This document shows positions 26,831 to 41,600 of a DNA stretch of 64,000 nucleotides, in pieces (the stretch's first letter is position 1; each line of letters starts with the position of its first letter). The notes beneath the pieces were generated by a model. The model saw nothing but the letters and a program-made list of their open reading frames with translations. It was not told where the DNA came from and made no database searches. The DNA comes from Owenia fusiformis (Eukaryota; Annelida; Polychaeta; Sabellida; Oweniidae), in contig CAIIXF020000008.1 of assembly GCA_903813345.2 (NCBI GenBank), positions 6,209,341 to 6,273,340 on the forward strand, written 5' to 3'. Both the position numbers and the translations under genes were made by a program.

Positions 26831-28848
26831 TGTATATCAGTTTTACACACTGAATTTGCTCTTAACTTGGAGACTCTCAAGAGGATTTTAAATTTTTTTC
26901 CAAATTATATCTTTGTTTAATAGCCAGAAATAAAAGTATTTGACGGTAACATGATATAGAACAATGCCGAGATGTGTTTTCATGATAGTTATTTAAACTA
27001 TGTTATCGCACTGATTGTCTAAAACTTAAAGCTTTGCTTTGTGTTGATTTTTTAGTAATTTTAAAATCTGCCAATTTTGCAAAAATGACCAAAAACAAAT
27101 TAAATAGCCAAATTAATCACAAATACAGCATTTAAAGCAAGCAAAGATGAATGCACAATCATGTATTTTCAGCAACTGTTGACAGTACACTTTCTTTATT
27201 CAAATTAATTAAATACACTCAATACAATGATGTAATATTAATACATTTTTGAAGAACTTTAAATTCTTATCTAAATTCTGAAAACAATTGACTAAAATTA
27301 GCTAATTGACATTAATTCAAACAAACAATCATATACTGCAAGACATATGCTTCTCCTTGGTTAACAATATCACACTTCATGGTATTCAAATAGTGAATCA
27401 CATATATTTATCGAGGGGGCTATCACAACACAGGAATAGCCTCCTGTAAGTTTCCATTCTTGTACAAATAGTTAAATTTTATTGACAAAAATCGATAAAT
27501 TCCTTAAAAAAGACATCACCTTATCAACAATTATTTTCAGATGTTCTTTGTACACATTTAATGCAAAAAACTTCAATGAATGAATCTAAATTGAAATAAA
27601 AATAATGAATATTGATTATCTAAGTATTCACTGCCATGCACTGAAGTCTAATTATGCTGGCACACAATTTTCACATATTTTTTCATAAAAACTTTGCAAC
27701 AAATTTGTGATGGCATTTGTTTTTTCTACATCAATCACAAATAAACTAATATCACAACCAACACACAGGTTTTTCTATCTGGCATATCTAGTTCAAATTC
27801 AATGAGTCTGTCTGAACTGACGCCGAGGGCATCAATTTTGTAATAGTCTTGCATCAAGCCCTTGTATAATGTAATCCACCCTACACCACAATCTGTTATG
27901 TTTTGTAGAGATAGTGAGGGAGAACAAAATACTTGACACAAAACAATGCAATTTTGACCATTCATTGTATCTACTAAAAGTGCCAAAAGTAAATTGTTCT
28001 AGAACAACTAAAACTATAACTCAACTCTTTATACATCAACTGACTATTGCATGATGGGATACATATCCTCTTGTAACACACATCACACTTGATTTTCTCA
28101 TATTTTCATGTTTCATTCTAGTTACATTGTTAATATATAATACGCTTGCCAACAATACTGGTCAACATAAAATCCTAACAGTTTCCTTAACAAATTTTCT
28201 TAACAAAATTAGACAGCATTCCTTTTCGGATACATGCTCTGGAGGAACATTAAATTGTTACATACACAACAAGTACAGATATATTTTATGACAAAAATTT
28301 GGAGTTTTATAACTCCATCACAGACATTCTATTCTTTCAGTTTTCGGTAACGAATAACAAGTATTATGAAATATTCAATTACATAACTGGATTTTGGGAT
28401 TATATAACATAAACCATACAGAACGCCATCTATTCTAGGTTACATTTTTGCAAGACACTTCACTACAAGAGGGAGTTAGCAATATATCTTAAAAAGACCA
28501 TTTAGATCAAAAATCATGAACAGCTGTCCAAAGAATTCTTGGATATAAATCTAGCTAGGAGATCTAACAAAACTTTAGTATTATCAAATTAAGTTAGTTA
28601 AATCGCAACATATACAAGATGTAACAAAATATGTGTATACTGAAAATAATAACAAATTAACAAAACCCTGAGGTACTTCTGAAAACATTTAAATTCCACA
28701 TCATCTTTTGTGCATGTAGATAAATTATGATAGAATTATAGTTTAGATGTCAGGGAGGGACAATTTGACCATTGTGAACCATTATATATAGAACATCTTA
28801 GTGACACATTTATATTATCATATGGGGAGATTGGTAATATCACATTAA

Positions 28849-29139
28849 CCTCTTGACTACCCAGTGTGACGAGATTTCTCGTCACCTCAGAAATGACCTT
28901 GGAACCCAGAGTGACAAGATAATCCGTCACAAAATATTTCACTAAAATTGCTCTTATTTGAACAACTTTTATCCAATTTTCACAAAAATTGTTTTAAAAT
29001 GTCTAGAAATGATCTCTACCGTTTAATTCTACTAAATTGAACATCGTCTATTGTATATGTATGTAGTAAAATGTCAAAAGCTGGCAAAAATGAAAAATTA
29101 TCTGGTTTCAACATATTTTAGAACCTGTGATTCAAGAGG
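28849..29139. mobile_element. piggyBac-type MITE flanked by TTAA
   Basis: TTAA lies at both borders (28845-28848 and 29140-29143). The inner ends start CCTCTTGA and finish TCAAGAGG. TTAA duplications with CCYTTTGA-like ends mark piggyBac-derived MITEs. The 291-bp unit has no transposase. It lies about 490 bp downstream of the ERO1 stop codon, possibly in its 3' UTR. Confidence 0.85.
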
Positions 29140-29631
29140 TTAAAGAGGCAAAAAGGATAAAGAAAAATTGAGGAAAAATTATCACGGCTGTACAATATCT
29201 TGCAAACAGCATTCCTTGTAATATGATTTTTGATTTCTAAAGGGTCCAAGATTTCTGAATTTATCTTATGAGAAAGGCTTGGTAATTTTGCGATATTATT
29301 CTGATTGAAAAATTTGCTACCAACGCTCCATATCCTCTGCAACCACTTTAATTGATCAACCCCCTTTTTAACTGAAGACAGTAGATTCTAATTGACTAAA
29401 ATAACACAAATTGTACAAAATGCAAACACATTAGACAGAGAGAGGAAAACAATACCACAATGCAACATATTGCATCATGGGAAATATCATCTCTTGTAAC
29501 TGCAATTTTTCGCATACATATTGCATGTCAGGGGTAACAGTGAGAATATTTTAGATTCAAATTGAACAGTTATTTTTCAAAGTGGAGATTTTCAACTTAT
29601 TCTCATTGGTATCCTTGAGCAAGTCCCTGTG

Positions 29632-32600
29632 TTAACTTCCATTCTTCTTTTTATTCTTTTCAGTTAAAAGTCGCCGGAAATTGTCTATTTCTTTGATACC
29701 ACTTGAGAGTCTGGAAAAAGAAATAATTTCATTACAACTGGACACATGATTCCCTTTTGGATGAGATCTCAAAATAAAAATTCAAACAAAAGGAAGACAT
29801 GACAGAATATTAAGGTGTATTTGGCCAACCGAAAGAGCATTGAAAATTTTAAATAGATGGCTCTCACTTCAAATTGTTAACGTTAATTTTGGAGTCAAAT
29901 GGTCTTAATGACGGCGACGAAAATTGGCAAAAATCTTTTAATGTGGAAGCTATCTATCTGCAAAGCAGGATTTTAAAAGCATGAAGTCTCAGGCCACAAA
30001 TAGCTAACCATGATGATTTTAAATCATCTAGAATACCATTTTTCTTTATTCAAAATATTAAACAAGCAGTACGTCATATCAAATACGCAGGAAATCACAA
30101 TTCTAACCTTCCTATAGAATGTAAAAGAGCAGTTATCTCAGGACGTGTAAGTTGGAAATGATTTTTAGATTCTGCCGTCACGATGGATTCTGGACCAACT
30201 GTGTCTCCTGAGAACAATATCTTCAATGCTGTACCCATGCCAGTAATCTGAAATTACACAAAAATCACTGTGATATAAACAAAAAGATTTATAAATGGGC
30301 AAAAACACCAATCTTTCAAAACGTCAATACAAAATTCTATATGAGGTAAAGGTAAATATATCAATTCAAAGGTACAGTAAAACCAGTATATGCAAACGCG
30401 TCTCAATGTGAACACTTTTCATTCCCACTTTTGGCCGATCCTGGTGATGTTCAGATTAGACAGGTTTGACTGTGTTATATAAATACGAAAGCAACCATAA
30501 TTACTTTTTTAATACATAGAATATATTTACCTTAATTTCAAAAAGTGATACCTTTGAATTTTTGCAAAGTTTCATGTAATGTAGTAATGTGTGGATTTAA
30601 TGATATACTAACAACTCTACAAACTGTATCTTCATAAGAGTAGATTTTGTTGAAAGGTTCCTCTTAAAATCATGAATGAGTACACAGATTATGTATTATA
30701 CTGCACTTTGGATGGTATAGAATGAACTGGTTGTGTCAATTTTGCCACATTCTTTATTCATTTATTTGACCTTTAAAATTGCATGTGATATTTTTGCAAA
30801 AATAGTAGTAATCTGATAAATTCTGTGAGTAGTGGAAGGTAGTGGTATATATTTCAATAGTGTCTGATGTGCATATTCATATGCTTTAGAGGGAGATCAT
30901 TAAGAGGAAAATTTGATTTTTGAAGGTAAAATGTTATGAAATGGTCAAAGAAAGAGGTGCGTTTATTGGAAAATACCCCTATGGTCAAAATGAATAATTC
31001 TTAGGTGTAACATGAAGAATTAATGTCATATAACTCTTTGGAAAATATTAAAGTGCTCGGGCACACATAGGCTGAGATAGGGGCCATTTAGTTCATTAAG
31101 GTTGTATTGACTTACATGGGGTTGTGCATCATGGACTTAATATGAGGATATCAGCAGATCCCAATAGAGGCCATTGGTTTCCATTGATTATCACAAAAAT
31201 AGCAAAAATACACAATGACCTGAATCGATTGCAAACTTAATTTCACAATATGACACAAATGGTTTATCTCATCAAATGTGCAAATATGAAGTTTGCAATC
31301 GATTCAGGTCATACTTTAAATTAAAAGATTGTACATTTTTTCATCATTTTTTCCCTAAAAAATGGCTCTAGAAAAATGCTCCAAAAACAACTTTTACACT
31401 TATCAAATATCATACAAGTTTGTAAAACCAAAGATTATACTATTATATTTCATTACTTAGTAACATATTTGGATAAGATGTGTAGGGACACGTAGGATGC
31501 AAATAGATTTTGATAAGCATAAAAATACTTCTTGGTTTGGAATCTATGCCTCTACACTTCATGATTGAATTTTGACCCTAATAAGAGGCCTATACATCAA
31601 TACAGTGCTGAATATAGGTCAACAAGATACTAGTGTGCATATATATGTAATAATAAAGGCAGTATACTCACGCCCGGTGATCATGAATATGGGACAGAGG
31701 GGGGGAGCAGGCAATTTCTGCTAGGAAATTCAACAAATCTGGAAGATTTATTTTTTCAAGAAAAAGTTTACTATTGAATTGCTAAATGGATAGGCGCACG
31801 GTATGATAAAATATGTTAGGTATTCTAGGATTACTTTTCAACCGATACTCTTTTAAGATATAAGATCTATTAAAAAAGGCGCAACGCAACCAACGTGCAA
31901 AAGTCAAAGTTTTTGCTATAAATCAAGCAACAATGGACTACACGACCTGTAATAAATACTTGTAAGTGATGTTATCATAACTAAATTAATGTCATTGCTG
32001 AATTTATAAAATAAGTTTCCATACGTAAAATAAAAAATAATCGAAAATAATTAAAATGGGACGGAGGGGGGGGGGGGAGGGGACGGAGGGGGGGGGAGTA
32101 ATAATTCTATAAAGTGAAACAACTTCACACGAATTCTTGTATTTGAAAAATGAACTCATTAACTTAGTAAGAAACTGGATGATATACCCCTGGAGACTGA
32201 AAAATGGGGACATTTGGAGTAAAAGGACTTAAAGTCGCGAAACATCTCTAATCATGTCTTAAATACATATTGCTCCCCCCCTCCGTCGCCTCCCCCCCTC
32301 CGTCCCAAATTCATTATTTTCGATTATTTTTTATTTCACATATGGAAACTTATTTTATAAATTCAGCAATGACATTAATTTAGTTATGATAACATCACTT
32401 ACAAGTATTTATTACAGGTCGTCCAGACCATTGTTGCTTGATTTATAGCAAAAACGTTGATTTGTGCCTGTTGATGGCCTTGCACCTTTTTTAATAGATC
32501 TCATACCTTAGGTGCGTATCGTTTCAGAAAAAATCCCAGAAAACCTAACATATTCTACCATACCGTGCGCCTATCCATTTAGCAATTCAATAGTCAACTT

Positions 32601-35600
32601 TTTCTTGAAAAAATAAATCTTCCAGATTTGTTGAATTTCCTAGCAGAAATTGCCTGCTCCCCCCCTCCGTCCCATATTCACGATCACTGGGCGTGATACT
32701 CATTTTAAAAAATCAGATAAATTAATTTTTTTTCATGGGGAGATCATAATGGAGAGCGCACTACTTCCTTTGATCAGTTCAAATGGTTAAAGATATCATA
32801 TCAAGAGAGAAATAGGTTTGCAAGGAATATCCCTTTAAGTTGTCTCAGAAAACTTGGTTTGGGGTAAGGAGAATTAGGTTCTATGTTCCAATGGTCCTCT
32901 CTTGTATATTCACGCGGACCTAACTTCGACCGTTAATTTGAATTTTTGACCTACCGGATGTTTGAAAATCAAGGATTGCGACTCTCATACTGCACCGTTT
33001 TTCTTCAAACTTATACCATTAAAAGCAGAACAAAATTGCCTTTCTGTCGGTGCATTTACTTTATTGTAAAAAGTCCCTCGTTCTAGCCGCGTTTCGGTCC
33101 CCAGCTGTTAGAAGGCCTTCATACAGCTGGGGACCAAAATGCTGCTGAAAGTAGGGACTCTGTTTAAGAGAATAATGTACCATCAGAAAGGGATTTTTGT
33201 TATGCTTTGAATGGAACAAGTTTGAAGAAAAACGGTGCAGTATGAGACTCGTAATCCTTGATTTTCAAACATCCGGTAGGTAAAAATTCAAAATAACGGT
33301 CGAAGTTAGGACCGCGTGATATTATCCGATAGGGAAATATATGTTATTTCCCACAGTGCTACAAAATAAGAACAGAATGATTTATGCTATTTATTACTTC
33401 TGATTTGTTAACAATGCAATACCATAGACGCAGCTCTCGATCCTCATTAAAATGTTTTAGTCGTAATAGTTATAATAAAAATAAGTATTATGAACAAGTG
33501 ACACGGAAAGCAATTTTGATAAGATGACAATTTGTTGCTAATGGAAACTGATTTTAAAAGTAACAGCACCTATTATCTAAAAAATGGTTATACCAGATTA
33601 GCCTAACAATTGCAAAAAGAATTAGCTAGATATGACTGTTTCATAAAACAATAAAATTCAAATGAAACCCATAACTTGTGAAGATTGTGGATTGTTTTTC
33701 ATAGAAATTCCTCTACAAAATAGTCCAAGAAAGTCATGCAAAAACCTCATTTCGAATGATTCGGATTGTGATAAAACCTCTCAAGTTAACTGATATTAGA
33801 TTGCTAAGAATAGTTTGAAAGGTAATTTTTTCAAGAAATGTGTTCTGGCTAAGAAAAATGAATATAAAATTTGTCAAATCCAGTCAAAATTATGTTTTTA
33901 AATTGTCTTAGAGAGTGACCAGATCAGCTTGACCTTGGAGTTTTCACACAGTACATCAATTTCACTGCCAAATATGGAAGGTACAAATCAAATCTTGAAG
34001 TGTGTAGGAAGAGAAGGTTATATTTAGCTTTTCATTAATCAGGTGCTGATCTAGGATCTTTCTCAAATCCAGAATTGAAGTTCTACAACAATCTTCAAAT
34101 TTAATTTGTATGTATTTTAAAACCAGTTGATAAAAATGTAGGTCACTGTGACCTATTTGTTATTGAAATACAGTATTGAAATTGATGTATTTTAGAACAA
34201 TGATTGAAATTACTTTAGCTGAAACAATATCTGAATAAAATTCATAGCTTAATGATCATCTAAGCTATAATGTTTTACTAGGCTTATAATAATAAAAATC
34301 AATCTCCAAACAATACTTATATTAAGTTATTGAATGATTTCAAGTGCAATACAGGATATATTCTGCTCAAGAAATACTGTATTGGATGAAGTCGAGTGCC
34401 AATACAGAATATCGAGACAGAATATATCCTTTATTGCACTTCAAATCATTCAATAACGTTTTTATTGTGTGTTCCTCTATATTGCTACTGAGATTGTCCC
34501 CTCCATACAAATATTTTCTGTATTGCGACAGAGATGATCAACGGAGACAATCTCAGTAGCAATACAGATTGGTACAGCACAAAAACTGACCAATCAGAGG
34601 GCTTCATTTTACAGATCATAAGATAAAGAATTATCCTGACTTTAATCCCCCATGTTTTTTACAATTTGCTATTTGGAGTCTAACATGAAATTTCTTGACT
34701 TTCACAGGTAATTAAAGGAAAAACAGACTGCGGCAACATAGTTCATGATAGGGAACAACTTCCATCTTTGAGAAGAAACAAAAATTCTGTGAACAAGTTC
34801 TGTATTCGTCTTCTACCATACTTATTTATTTTCTGATGAGGCTCCATTAACAGAAAGAATAACAAGTTCTTGCTGATGATTGATATTGTCATGGTGATTT
34901 GTATTGCCATGAGATCCACAACAGTGAGATGGAACATTGTCCAGGTGATTGTCTAGATCCGTATGATGAAATATAGGGTGTCTGTGAGGCATCACCATAG
35001 CAACGCCATGGTCCTCCAATACAGGAGAGCGTCTATGGCATGTCAGCAACTTAATGGCTGCCTGACGGAGCCGACGATTCATGAAAAAGTAAATCAATGG
35101 ATTACATGCTGAATTCATAATGATCAAAAAGCTACAAATAGCGTACGTCAACGAATCTACATTGTAATTAGGTTCCACAAACAGAGACAAGATGAGATAA
35201 GGGGCCCAGCATATGTTGAACAAGAGAAACACGAAAAGTAACTGAAAGGCTAAACGTTTATCTTCTGTAAGCACAGATTGGTTATACTTCCCACCATCAT
35301 AATGTGTGATCGTTCTGTGGCTTTTTCTTACAACTTGTACGATCCTTACATAGCAGGCACAAATGGTGACCTCTGCCCACACAATGGCCATTACGGAGAC
35401 AAAAATACTATAGCTATAGTCGTACACCCAGTCAAGCGTGCAACTAAAGTTACGAGGCTCATAATGGTAGTCACCCCAGCCTGCTAAAGGTGGCGTTAGT
35501 AGCAGACCCGCAGTCACCCAGGTAACCACGACGATAACCTTACACACTTTAGTGTCATACAATCTGGGGTACAGCGCTGGATGAACAATCCTGACATAAC

Positions 35601-38600
35601 GATTGATTGCTACCATAGTGATACTAAATAGCGACACACAACATGACGTATCAATCACAAAGGCCTGTATATCACAAAGAATATCTCCCAAGACTGGTCC
35701 ATTGTAACACATGGCGGCAATGTTAATAGGCACACATATAGCTGTCACTGCTAGATCCGACACACTGAGACTGATTATGAAGTAGTTCTGAGCCTTATTA
35801 CGCTGTGCCTTTGTGGTCATACTTGCGATAACGATAAGATTCCCGATGGTCCCTAAAACTGTAACAATCACATGTATGACACACAGTATGATCCTCTCAG
35901 TGAGGGAGAATTCAGAGACATCTGCATCATTCTGTCTAGTCCATAATTCTGTCGAAATAGTTGAATTTGCCAAAAGCATTTTATTCGTATGTTGTATCGA
36001 GACTATACCCATTTGTAAGCATAATAAGAAACTTAATTCATTTTCTTTCTTTCGAATATGTGTACCTAATTAATATTTCATGAGTTTGATGCTATGATCC
36101 TTCATAACTTGTCCATGATTAAAGTGACTTTATTCAAATTTTCTTACACTTAATGGGCTTGTTTACCCACTTGTGCATATTTACAAATTCTCCATATAAA
36201 ACTAATCTCATTGAAGTCTGAATCTGCTTCCTTTTACCGAAGTTATTCTTTAGAAAACCCGATTAGAAACAGCGATTGTATTAAACAGTTCCTGCTTGTC
36301 GCCGCTTATTCTACAAATGGTTGATATAACTTGCCTCGTGTTAGTTCTAAAAACCAATCAAAGCCGAGCACAATAATGCGTTACTTATACAGGTAGATAT
36401 AGCATTGTTTTTACACATCAATTCCTCTATCCTAAATTGATGTCGATGTTTTCTATACAAAGATCTTGACTTACTGAGCATAAATCTTCTATTTTCATAA
36501 ACTCTAAAATTATTAATATTTTACGTCATGATGAATTCATGACTTTAAAATTTTGTCCATTGAATGGTATCCTGGAAACATGATCAAACTGTGACGAGTA
36601 AATTTCACGAACCAAAAAAGCAGTAAATTGTAAGTCAGCAAACAGTCCTATTACTTTGAGAGATCCATTATGTTACGATCCAACCTTGATTAACTTCAAA
36701 TGCAATTTCCTTGTAAGTGTCGTCTCTCCTTTTTGAGAATTCCAGTCAATTACCAAGATATCATAAACATGCCAACCATGGGCACCTCTCCGGACTCCAG
36801 TTTCACTTCATAACTTATGATGACAAAACACTCCATGACAATTACCATAAAAAAATAAAATATTACTTTTAGACAACTAAGGCAATAAATATGCCACCTT
36901 GGCTAGCTATAGAATCCAGAGTTTCAATTAGTTAATTTCTGAATGTTATTTTTTATTATTATATTGTGGCACCAATGGGATCTTGCTCAAATGGAACTAA
37001 CAGAAATTAAAAATGTCCATGACAAATGTGTTATTAATAATACATAGAATTAATTTTCAGGAACGATTATATTGCTATTAGTTTTTCCCCAAAGGTTCCA
37101 GGCCAATAAATAGGCAACACATTTCAGTACTGTATCAGTATGCAGTTTTTGTATACACTTTTTCAATGACAGCAAAATTACAAGAATTGTGATTTCCCTG
37201 TGCAAAATTAATATTATATCCTGTATCTTTATGCTCTGTGATTCAGAGCGTAAAATACTACTAAAATATAACATTTCATGATTTCTCAACAGTTGAAATG
37301 TTTAACAAATATATATATTGTCTAATTCTGAGTTAATAAACAAAGTTTCATGAACATATCAGTTCTACAATTTATTTGTACGTAGACATAAGACAAGGCA
37401 CTTGTGGTGGTGACATAAAAAGTAAAAGTGACCCACGGGTCAGCGAATTTTGACTGATGTTTTCAGCTGAAACATGTCCCTCTTCTTTGCCAGGATGCTG
37501 TATACTACATGCACTAGAGGCAGCACAGTCCATTTGGGGTTGTTTAATTAGGGGTATTCTTATATTTTGAATGGATCATTTTATTTAAAAGTTCTATTAT
37601 CCTGGATTTTGCATTGTCGAAAAACTCAGTCCAGGAAGATGTTTCTGTTTGACTTTCTCAGTGTGGTTCTTAAAGAATGGTCTTCAACTTCACATATCAC
37701 TTTGAACACCTTCTTGTCATTTGGCAAATAATGCTGCACACAGTGTTAAAGCTTTGTTCCCATAATGTTTTCAACAACAGTGTATTCCTGGTTGTTTTTC
37801 CAAGCAGGCTGCCTGAGGCAAAGAAATCGTATTGCACTCTATTGTTAAGATTTGATATACATTTTTTCATCTTTTTTAAAGATTTGTTTTACTTTTTTGA
37901 ATCCTGATTATGACTCACAGAGTCTGAAGAAGAAACACCCCTTTTATATAACAATCCAGATGTTACCTTGGAAACTGCACTTAAAAAAGCACTGAAATAG
38001 GTATTAATTAACGTTGGTTCAAATAAAATAAAAGTGTGTCTAAATTTTGATTGACCTGTGACGTCATTTGTCATGTTGCTATAGTAACAAAAATTATTGA
38101 TTCTGACATAATATCACAATTACACTTTTTATGCCGCTCATAATTACATTTCCCATTCAACCTGAAAATTTCATGTAAAATGGTTTAAAATAATGAAAAA
38201 AATGACAGACATTCTCAGAACTTTGCGATCTGGAACATAAACATTATTCAATGATTTCCTTTAAAAAAGAAATTAGTGGGCTCCTCTAAATGATGTATTT
38301 CACTTGGATTTCTCTAACACAATACTTTCTGCATTTTACTTGGATCTTTGCATAACTTATCATACTGTAGCAACCTAATTCTAAAGGTTGTTGCACATGA
38401 ATGGAATAATGAAAATGGAAAGTACATTCATAGCTAGATGAAAAAGTATGAAATAGCATTTCAGGGCGCAATAAATAAGCCATTAATTAGGTAAATGGAA
38501 TTCACCTCTATATTTACCCAACAAGTATTTTCTTTTCCTTCTCATTTTCAATTGAAATGGTTGATGTCACAATCTACATTGTGGATTAAAAAACATGTTC

Positions 38601-41600
38601 ATGCTTGGTGGTCCGAGATTTTAAGTTTATACGACATTTAGGTCTTAAATGAAAGTTTAGTGACATTACATATTTCCTGATTCCTGGTTTTGTAGCTTAC
38701 CAGTAGAGAATCTCATCATGATTTGAAGTATATGAAACCTCTATTAGCTAAACAGCTAAACAAAAGTACTAATTAATCACCTATGATATGATATGAAGGA
38801 CTGCCAGAAGAGGCAATAGCACTTACTGTGTCACAGTAATTAGACAGGTAACCAGGTTAGTATCAAGTGAGGGGGTTGTTATTGGAGTTTTTTATTCCAA
38901 GGGTATGTGATCCATTTTTAATACAGATAAGTATCCAATTAAAACAACACAGGAGGCCATTTTGTTATTGAAAAACTAAATCAAGAACACACACGTCGAT
39001 TAATCTGGTTCATACAATGTAATATTGCAGATGGACTGTAAAATAAATACAAATATGGCCGCCATTTTGAAACCAGTAGTCATTTTGAAAATCGGCTTTT
39101 GAACTAAGCTACACACACGAAGCATTATACAGTATATGCCAGTATTTCCATTATCAGTGGATATAGGAAGGAGTTCTTTGTATTATATCCCTCTGAAGTG
39201 AACTTCATTTGTAAGAATAATTACCAGCCATTAAATGACCTTCAATGTTCTTATTCTGTTCACATTCTTCATAAATTCATATCATAGGTAGGATTAATAC
39301 TAGAATGAATTATGTGGCTCTGTTTCTATAATCAGTATTACAAAAATAAACACAGATTAAGAATGAGGCCTGATTTGCTTGATGCTGCCATTCATTATTA
39401 TAATGACTGTTTGATTAGATTCATTTGATAAATTCTTTTAAAAAAACAAAAGATGCTTCAGAACAGAAATTTTAGAATTCAACATTTTATAATCTCATTC
39501 ATACCATTAGACTTAAATAATCTACTGGTATTTATCAAATCTCATATGAAATTTACATAGAACAAAAAATTGCAATTTCTTCTTTCTTCTCCCCATAGTA
39601 ACAAGAAAACTATTGATTGTGTACAAGTTCTTGGACATGAACTTTTGATTACCTTATTCTCTGTAACTAGTGCCAGAGGCGCTAAGAAAATTCAAAATAC
39701 CTCCTTTAGACCATTCCTATAAGTGCCCTTATATGAAAAAAGTCAAAATCCCAAGGGAATTTCCTGGCAATTTCTTTGCCAAAAATGAGAGTTCAAACAT
39801 CTAAACAAATGATATCGAATAAATCCTCAGAAGAACCCCTCAAATTTAAGGTATTGTTTTCCCCGATTGTCTTAATTATTTCTACTATAGACTGTTGGAT
39901 ATTGATTTATATCAATTTAATGTTATACCTTATGTTTCTAATTTATGATAGATTATCATTTTTCATGTAAAAGTTTTGAAAATAGGGAGAAATATTAGAA
40001 AGAACTAGAAAGATCACAACCTAATGACTTGCGCAGAAAAGCTGTGAAGAAACCTTATCCGTTGAATGTCAAAACAAAAATCTCAAATTTGAACATTTCT
40101 TTAATTAATTTTGGATTATTTTGAGAGAACATTAGTTAAAAATGGTGTGTCATTTATACCATATTTAAATGTAAGTACTCTATTATCACCCAATTGATTT
40201 CTTTAGAATTTCACTGTTTTTCGTTTTTTGTTGATACTTGGTCATGCCTCTATATTTCTTGAACCTTGTGAAGCAGGGTAGGTGCTTTTTGATTTGATAA
40301 CTACATTTATTCTGGGTAGCTCTTTCAATACAAAACTGATCTTCCTAAAGGTGATTACGTTAAGTTCAGGTAATATCAACTAACGGGGGTTATAAACACC
40401 TTGCTATTGCAGCATAAAAAACATGACAATCACCATTATTAGAACTTTATGACCAATTTATGTCCAGTAGCCAAACAATGAAATGTGATATTGATTCCTG
40501 GACCTTACCTCGTCCTATGCTTTAACATCAACAGAATGATCCAATAAACTAATGGCTTTCTATCAAAGCAAGCAATAGTTTGCCCAGTTAATTGTTAGCT
40601 CTGATTTTGATATTAACTTTACATTCCATTTCCATTTCTAATTTGTACAGTCTACATGTAATTTGTATTGGACATTGTAGGAGATATAATTCCGAAAGTA
40701 TTGTATTTGAGTTACAGGGTTCTTGTATGAAGTAAATGATTCTAATGTCCATTATGCCGCCATACCCAAAAATGTGTAACCTGCCAATTGCAATTGAATG
40801 CAAATCATATTTCATGATATGCATCATCATTCCAACATTGGCCAGTAATAGAATTAGGCATATGGAAAATCACTTTTGTGAGATTATAATGAGAAGAATT
40901 TGGCAAAATCTAATATTTCCTCCATGAAAATAATGCTGCATGTTAATGAAAATTGCCCAACTGTTTTATTTGTTTGTGTGATACAGTTGGTTTTGTCGGC
41001 CTGGTTTTTCACCATTCTGAGCACTTTTAAAGTGAATTGGGCCATTTGTGCGGGCCAAAGTTGTCAAAAGTGAACCCCCATGCAATTTCTAAAAAAGTGA
41101 TCCACCCTTGGCAAATCCTTGCTACGGGCCTGTATACATGTTGGTACTGCAGTGTTAAGTTATCAAGTAGATACCTTTTACTTGAACTCTAGTACCTTGA
41201 TCTAATTCATCATATCTCAAAACATTGGAAAGACAATCAGGTTCTTTCGTTACTTTCATATATGCTGTGTGATTCTAAGCCAGCTTTGACTGGTCTATTG
41301 GTTTTCTATAGGGTTTGTCCTTTCAGATATTATACATGTAAATGGCATTATTTTTCACACAATTTAGGGAAATAGTAACCAAACCCGTCTGGCCCAGTTA
41401 TCTACTCCCGACCTCGTAGATCTGGGCCAGACTCGATCCAATGCAAAAAATGGGGTATTTACTCCGGAAAAAACACACTGGTTTTTCAATGTATAATACG
41501 TGCTGATAAATGAATAAACATCATAAAAATCACTTACGTGTTTGTTCCTTGTATCAAACTTTGTATTTATATTAGGTTTCCATCGCTGGATGACGGCTAA

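Larger units (their letters stand above)
21255..28844. other. FEZ 3' UTR and intergenic DNA toward the ERO1 3' end
   Basis: No coding gene recognised in 7.6 kb. It holds the 21-bp repeats, a truncated GTAGCC MITE, a GGCAGGTGGTG repeat and two CAGTAATACCTG-type repeats. The AATAAA motifs near 25351 and 25428 (+) and the TTTATT complement near 27478 (-) are possible but unproven polyadenylation signals for FEZ and ERO1, which converge here. Confidence 0.6.
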
